From: Domibacillus robiginosus
GTDB lineage: Bacteria > Bacillota > Bacilli > Bacillales > Domibacillaceae
Direction: 5' to 3'
Length of the DNA stretch: 64,000 bases
Assembly: GCF_000966195.1 (NCBI RefSeq)
Contig: NZ_LAHL01000057.1
Location: 1-64,000 of the forward strand
In this document: piece after piece, positions 61,857 through 64,000 of the stretch
Layout: each line of letters opens with the position of its first letter
How positions within the stretch are numbered: the first letter of the stretch is position 1
Translations under genes and position numbers: made by a program
Notes under the pieces: model-generated
Told to the model about the DNA's origin: nothing
Databases searched by the model: none
Seen by the model: the letters and a program-made list of their open reading frames with translations, nothing else

Positions 61857-63158
61857 ATGAAAGTTACTGTGATTGGTTCCGGGTACGTTGGAACCACGAC
61901 AGCTGCAGTATTGGCTGCCTTAGGCCATCACGTAATCGGTGCGGATGTGGACTCTGCAAAGGTAAAAAAGTTATCGGCCGGGGTTCTCCCATTTGTAGAG
62001 CCTGGTCTGGACAAAATGCTGAATGATAAAAACATCAAAGGCACGTTAACATTTACCGATCAGATCAAGGAAGCGATTCGGGTAAGTGACATCTTGTTTA
62101 TTGCCGTCGGGACTCCTTCCCGTGAGGATGGTACTGCCGATTTAAAATATCTCCGTTCAGTGGCCGATACAATTGCCGCTTCCATTAATGATTACAAGGT
62201 CATTGTCATCAAAAGCACGGTCCCCACTGGCACAAATCGCTGGTTATCGGATTATCTCGAGAAAAAAATCTCTGACCACACCCTATTCGATGTCGTCTCT
62301 AATCCAGAATTCCTGCGGGAAGGCCATGCCGTCTATGATTCTCTTAATCCTGACAGGATCGTCGTTGGCGGAAACAGCCAGAAGGCCATTACCATTATAA
62401 AAAAGCTGTATCGCCAGCTTAAAAGTAAATACGTTATATGCGATTGGGAAACAGCTGAATTAATTAAGTACGCCTCGAATGCTTACCTTGCAGCCAAAAT
62501 TTCCTTTATCAATGAAATAGCCCAAATCGCAGACAAGACAGGAGCCGATATCCTTCAAGTTGCTTACGGAGTCGGACTAGATTCACGGATAGGCGCAGAA
62601 TTTCTTAAATCGGGAATTGGCTATGGTGGCTCTTGTTTTCCTAAGGATGTAAAGGCGTTGATTTCTACAGCGGACCTGATAGGTGTTAAAACTCATATTT
62701 TGAAAGAAATAGAGTCCGTTAATGAAGCAATGCCTGATGTGTACCTGGCGAAATTGGCTGCTTCTTTAAAAAAGGAACCCTGGACAATCTCCATACTCGG
62801 CCTCACTTTTAAGCCTGAAACGGATGACCAAAGAGAATCACCTGCCATCAAAATCGTGAACAAACTTCTGCCTGCATGCAAAGAGATCCGCATTCTTGAT
62901 CCTACCATTCAATCAAACCTGCAAACTCCATGGCCTAATAACAGTAAAGTCAAGGTCTACCAAACAATCGAAGAAACATTGGTTAGAACCAACGCAGCAA
63001 TCCTATGTACAGCATGGGATACCTTCACCGGCATTGATTGGGGTAAGGCAAAGGATTTTATGAAAAACCCGATCCTATTGGATGGGCGAAATCTTTATGA
63101 CCCAAACACAATGAAGGCAGCCGGCATAACCTATCTGGCATTGGGGAGGGGGAATTAA
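61857..63158 (+). CDS. UDP-glucose 6-dehydrogenase
   Basis: 433 aa NAD-dependent enzyme oxidising UDP-glucose to UDP-glucuronate (YtcA/TuaD family). MKVTVIGSGYVGTTTAAVLA Rossmann start, FIAVGTPSREDGTADLKYL, KSTVPTGTNRWLSDYL, SNPEFLREGHAVYD, and GIGYGGSCFPKDVKAL with the catalytic Cys. The open frame runs further upstream, overlapping the glycosyltransferase; ATG 61857 matches the family start (ATG 61845 is an alternative behind CGGAGGA). Confidence 0.92.
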   Translation: MKVTVIGSGYVGTTTAAVLAALGHHVIGADVDSAKVKKLSAGVLPFVEPGLDKMLNDKNIKGTLTFTDQIKEAIRVSDILFIAVGTPSREDGTADLKYLRSVADTIAASINDYKVIVIKSTVPTGTNRWLSDYLEKKISDHTLFDVVSNPEFLREGHAVYDSLNPDRIVVGGNSQKAITIIKKLYRQLKSKYVICDWETAELIKYASNAYLAAKISFINEIAQIADKTGADILQVAYGVGLDSRIGAEFLKSGIGYGGSCFPKDVKALISTADLIGVKTHILKEIESVNEAMPDVYLAKLAASLKKEPWTISILGLTFKPETDDQRESPAIKIVNKLLPACKEIRILDPTIQSNLQTPWPNNSKVKVYQTIEETLVRTNAAILCTAWDTFTGIDWGKAKDFMKNPILLDGRNLYDPNTMKAAGITYLALGRGN

Positions 63159-63160
63159 AC

Positions 63161-64000
63161 ATGAAGGTGCTGGTTACTGGTGCAGCTGGTTTCATAGGCT
63201 CTCACTTATGTGAACGGCTGTTGGCTGAAGGACACGAAGTGGTGGGTGTTGATATGTTCCTGTTCAAAGAATCGGAACGCTTTAAGCAGGATAACGTAAA
63301 AGAACTTTTACAGCACCCTAACTTCAAGTTAGTCAACGGCAATCTCCTCGAGCTTGATTTGAAAAAGCTCCTGGAGGGGATCGAAGTCATCTTCCACCAG
63401 GCAGCGATCGCGGGCGTCAGGAATAGCTGGGGAGCTACCTTTCGGCAATACGTGGAACTGAATATCCTAATGACTCAGAGGCTCTTGGAAGCATGTAAGG
63501 ATCTGCCTCTCAAGAAATTCGTGTACGCCTCGACTTCCTCCATTTACGGTATAACGGACGGCAGGACATCTGAAGACAAACCTGCAATGCCCATTTCTCC
63601 ATATGGCACAAGTAAATTGGCCGGTGAGCATTTACTTCGTATGTACCACTTGAATTTTGGGCTGCCGGCAACTTCGTTGAGGTACTTTACCGTATATGGT
63701 CCAAGGCAGCGTCCTGACATGGCTTTTCACAAATTCTTGAAAGCAGTCCTAAGAGACGAATCCATCCCCCTATTTGGAGACGGCCAGCAAACCCGGGATT
63801 TCACGTATGTGAGTGATGCCGTTGAAGCAAATATCCTGGCAATGAATCATCCGGAGCATGGAAATGTGTTCAATATCGGCGGCGCGGAAAGGTCTTCTGT
63901 GAATCAAGTTCTTACTGTAATGGAAGCTGTCACAGGAAAGGAAATAAAAATTGATTATCAGTCTATGCAGCCCGGTGATCCGCTCCATACGTGGGCTGAT
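63161..64000 (+). CDS. NAD-dependent nucleotide-sugar epimerase (partial)
   Basis: At least 280 aa, cut by the window edge. MKVLVTGAAGFIGSHLCERL (NAD-binding glycine motif), HQAAIAGVRNSWGATFRQYV, YASTSSIYGITDGRTSEDKP and SPYGTSKLAGEHLLRMY with the Y-x3-K catalytic pair. Typical of UDP-glucuronate 4-epimerase/YtcB-type SDR enzymes, and it would use the product of the gene just upstream. GGGGAGGGGG before ATG, 2 bp after the dehydrogenase stop. Confidence 0.9.
   Translation, partial: MKVLVTGAAGFIGSHLCERLLAEGHEVVGVDMFLFKESERFKQDNVKELLQHPNFKLVNGNLLELDLKKLLEGIEVIFHQAAIAGVRNSWGATFRQYVELNILMTQRLLEACKDLPLKKFVYASTSSIYGITDGRTSEDKPAMPISPYGTSKLAGEHLLRMYHLNFGLPATSLRYFTVYGPRQRPDMAFHKFLKAVLRDESIPLFGDGQQTRDFTYVSDAVEANILAMNHPEHGNVFNIGGAERSSVNQVLTVMEAVTGKEIKIDYQSMQPGDPLHTWAD

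Overview
The window looks like chromosome from a low-GC, spore-forming Bacillaceae member. Support for this: Bacillus-type 5S rRNA, strong AGGAGG-type ribosome binding sites, TTG/GTG starts, an alpha/beta small acid-soluble spore protein with a sigma-G-like promoter, an SR1/SR1P dual-function RNA, a YndM-family protein, CcpA cre-like sites, and a CotSA/Ytc-like spore polysaccharide cluster. The species cannot be named from the sequence.

Layout. (1) 77-192 is the 5S gene ending an rRNA operon that lies to the left. (2) 534-8715 is a complete biotin-independent malonate decarboxylase system: MadLM importer on the minus strand, a divergent FCD-type GntR regulator, then mdcH-A-B-C-(D/E fusion)-G, with palindromic operators and a cre-like site in the divergent promoter region. 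(3) 8716-20750 is a decayed accessory zone. It holds a 136-nt 3' remnant of 23S rRNA, an Mrr-like nuclease gene, phage leftovers including a holin, two IS3-family transposase remnants, a broken Fic gene, an intact SASP gene, a ribbon-helix-helix/zinc-finger regulator, a DMT exporter with divergent MocR regulator, and a FusB-type EF-G-binding protein. (4) 20751-25694: cystine-type ABC transporter (tcyABC-like), yndM and a secreted alkaline phosphatase. (5) 26189-29962: M20 peptidase, AbgT transporter and a second FCD GntR regulator closely resembling the first. (6) 30695-34262: TetR regulator divergent from kynU-kynB-kynA, which converts tryptophan to anthranilate. (7) 34331-36090: a proline-rich protein gene bracketed by two copies of a ~120-nt structured element, then a broken acetyltransferase-like gene.

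(8) 36482-52805 is the most unusual part: a large catabolic locus built from paralogous pairs. It has two SIS-domain (FrlB-like deglycase/isomerase) proteins, two PfkB kinases (FrlD-like), two FrlC-like epimerases (one with an in-frame TAG), two very similar family-3 solute-binding proteins with one PAAT-type ABC transporter, two paralogous HutC-type GntR regulators, and a HAD phosphatase, amidohydrolase, YjbQ, YitT, class-III aminotransferase and aldehyde dehydrogenase. A TGGTATATACCA palindrome precedes several of its transcription units and ties them into one probable regulon. My working reading is uptake and breakdown of glycated (Amadori-type) amino compounds whose freed amine is an omega-amino acid, then transaminated and oxidised. 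The substrate is inference.

(9) 53560-55836: SR1/SR1P, a possible second small RNA, a broken lipoprotein-like gene, otherwise empty. (10) 55837 to the end: nucleotide-sugar and glycosyltransferase genes, including CotSA/YtcC-like, UDP-glucose dehydrogenase and an epimerase cut by the window edge, with sigma-K-like promoters at the divergent glycosyltransferases. A degenerate 5S rRNA (57183-57292) lies within it. Together with the 23S remnant at 8928 it suggests that an ancestral rRNA operon was split or rearranged around the accessory DNA.
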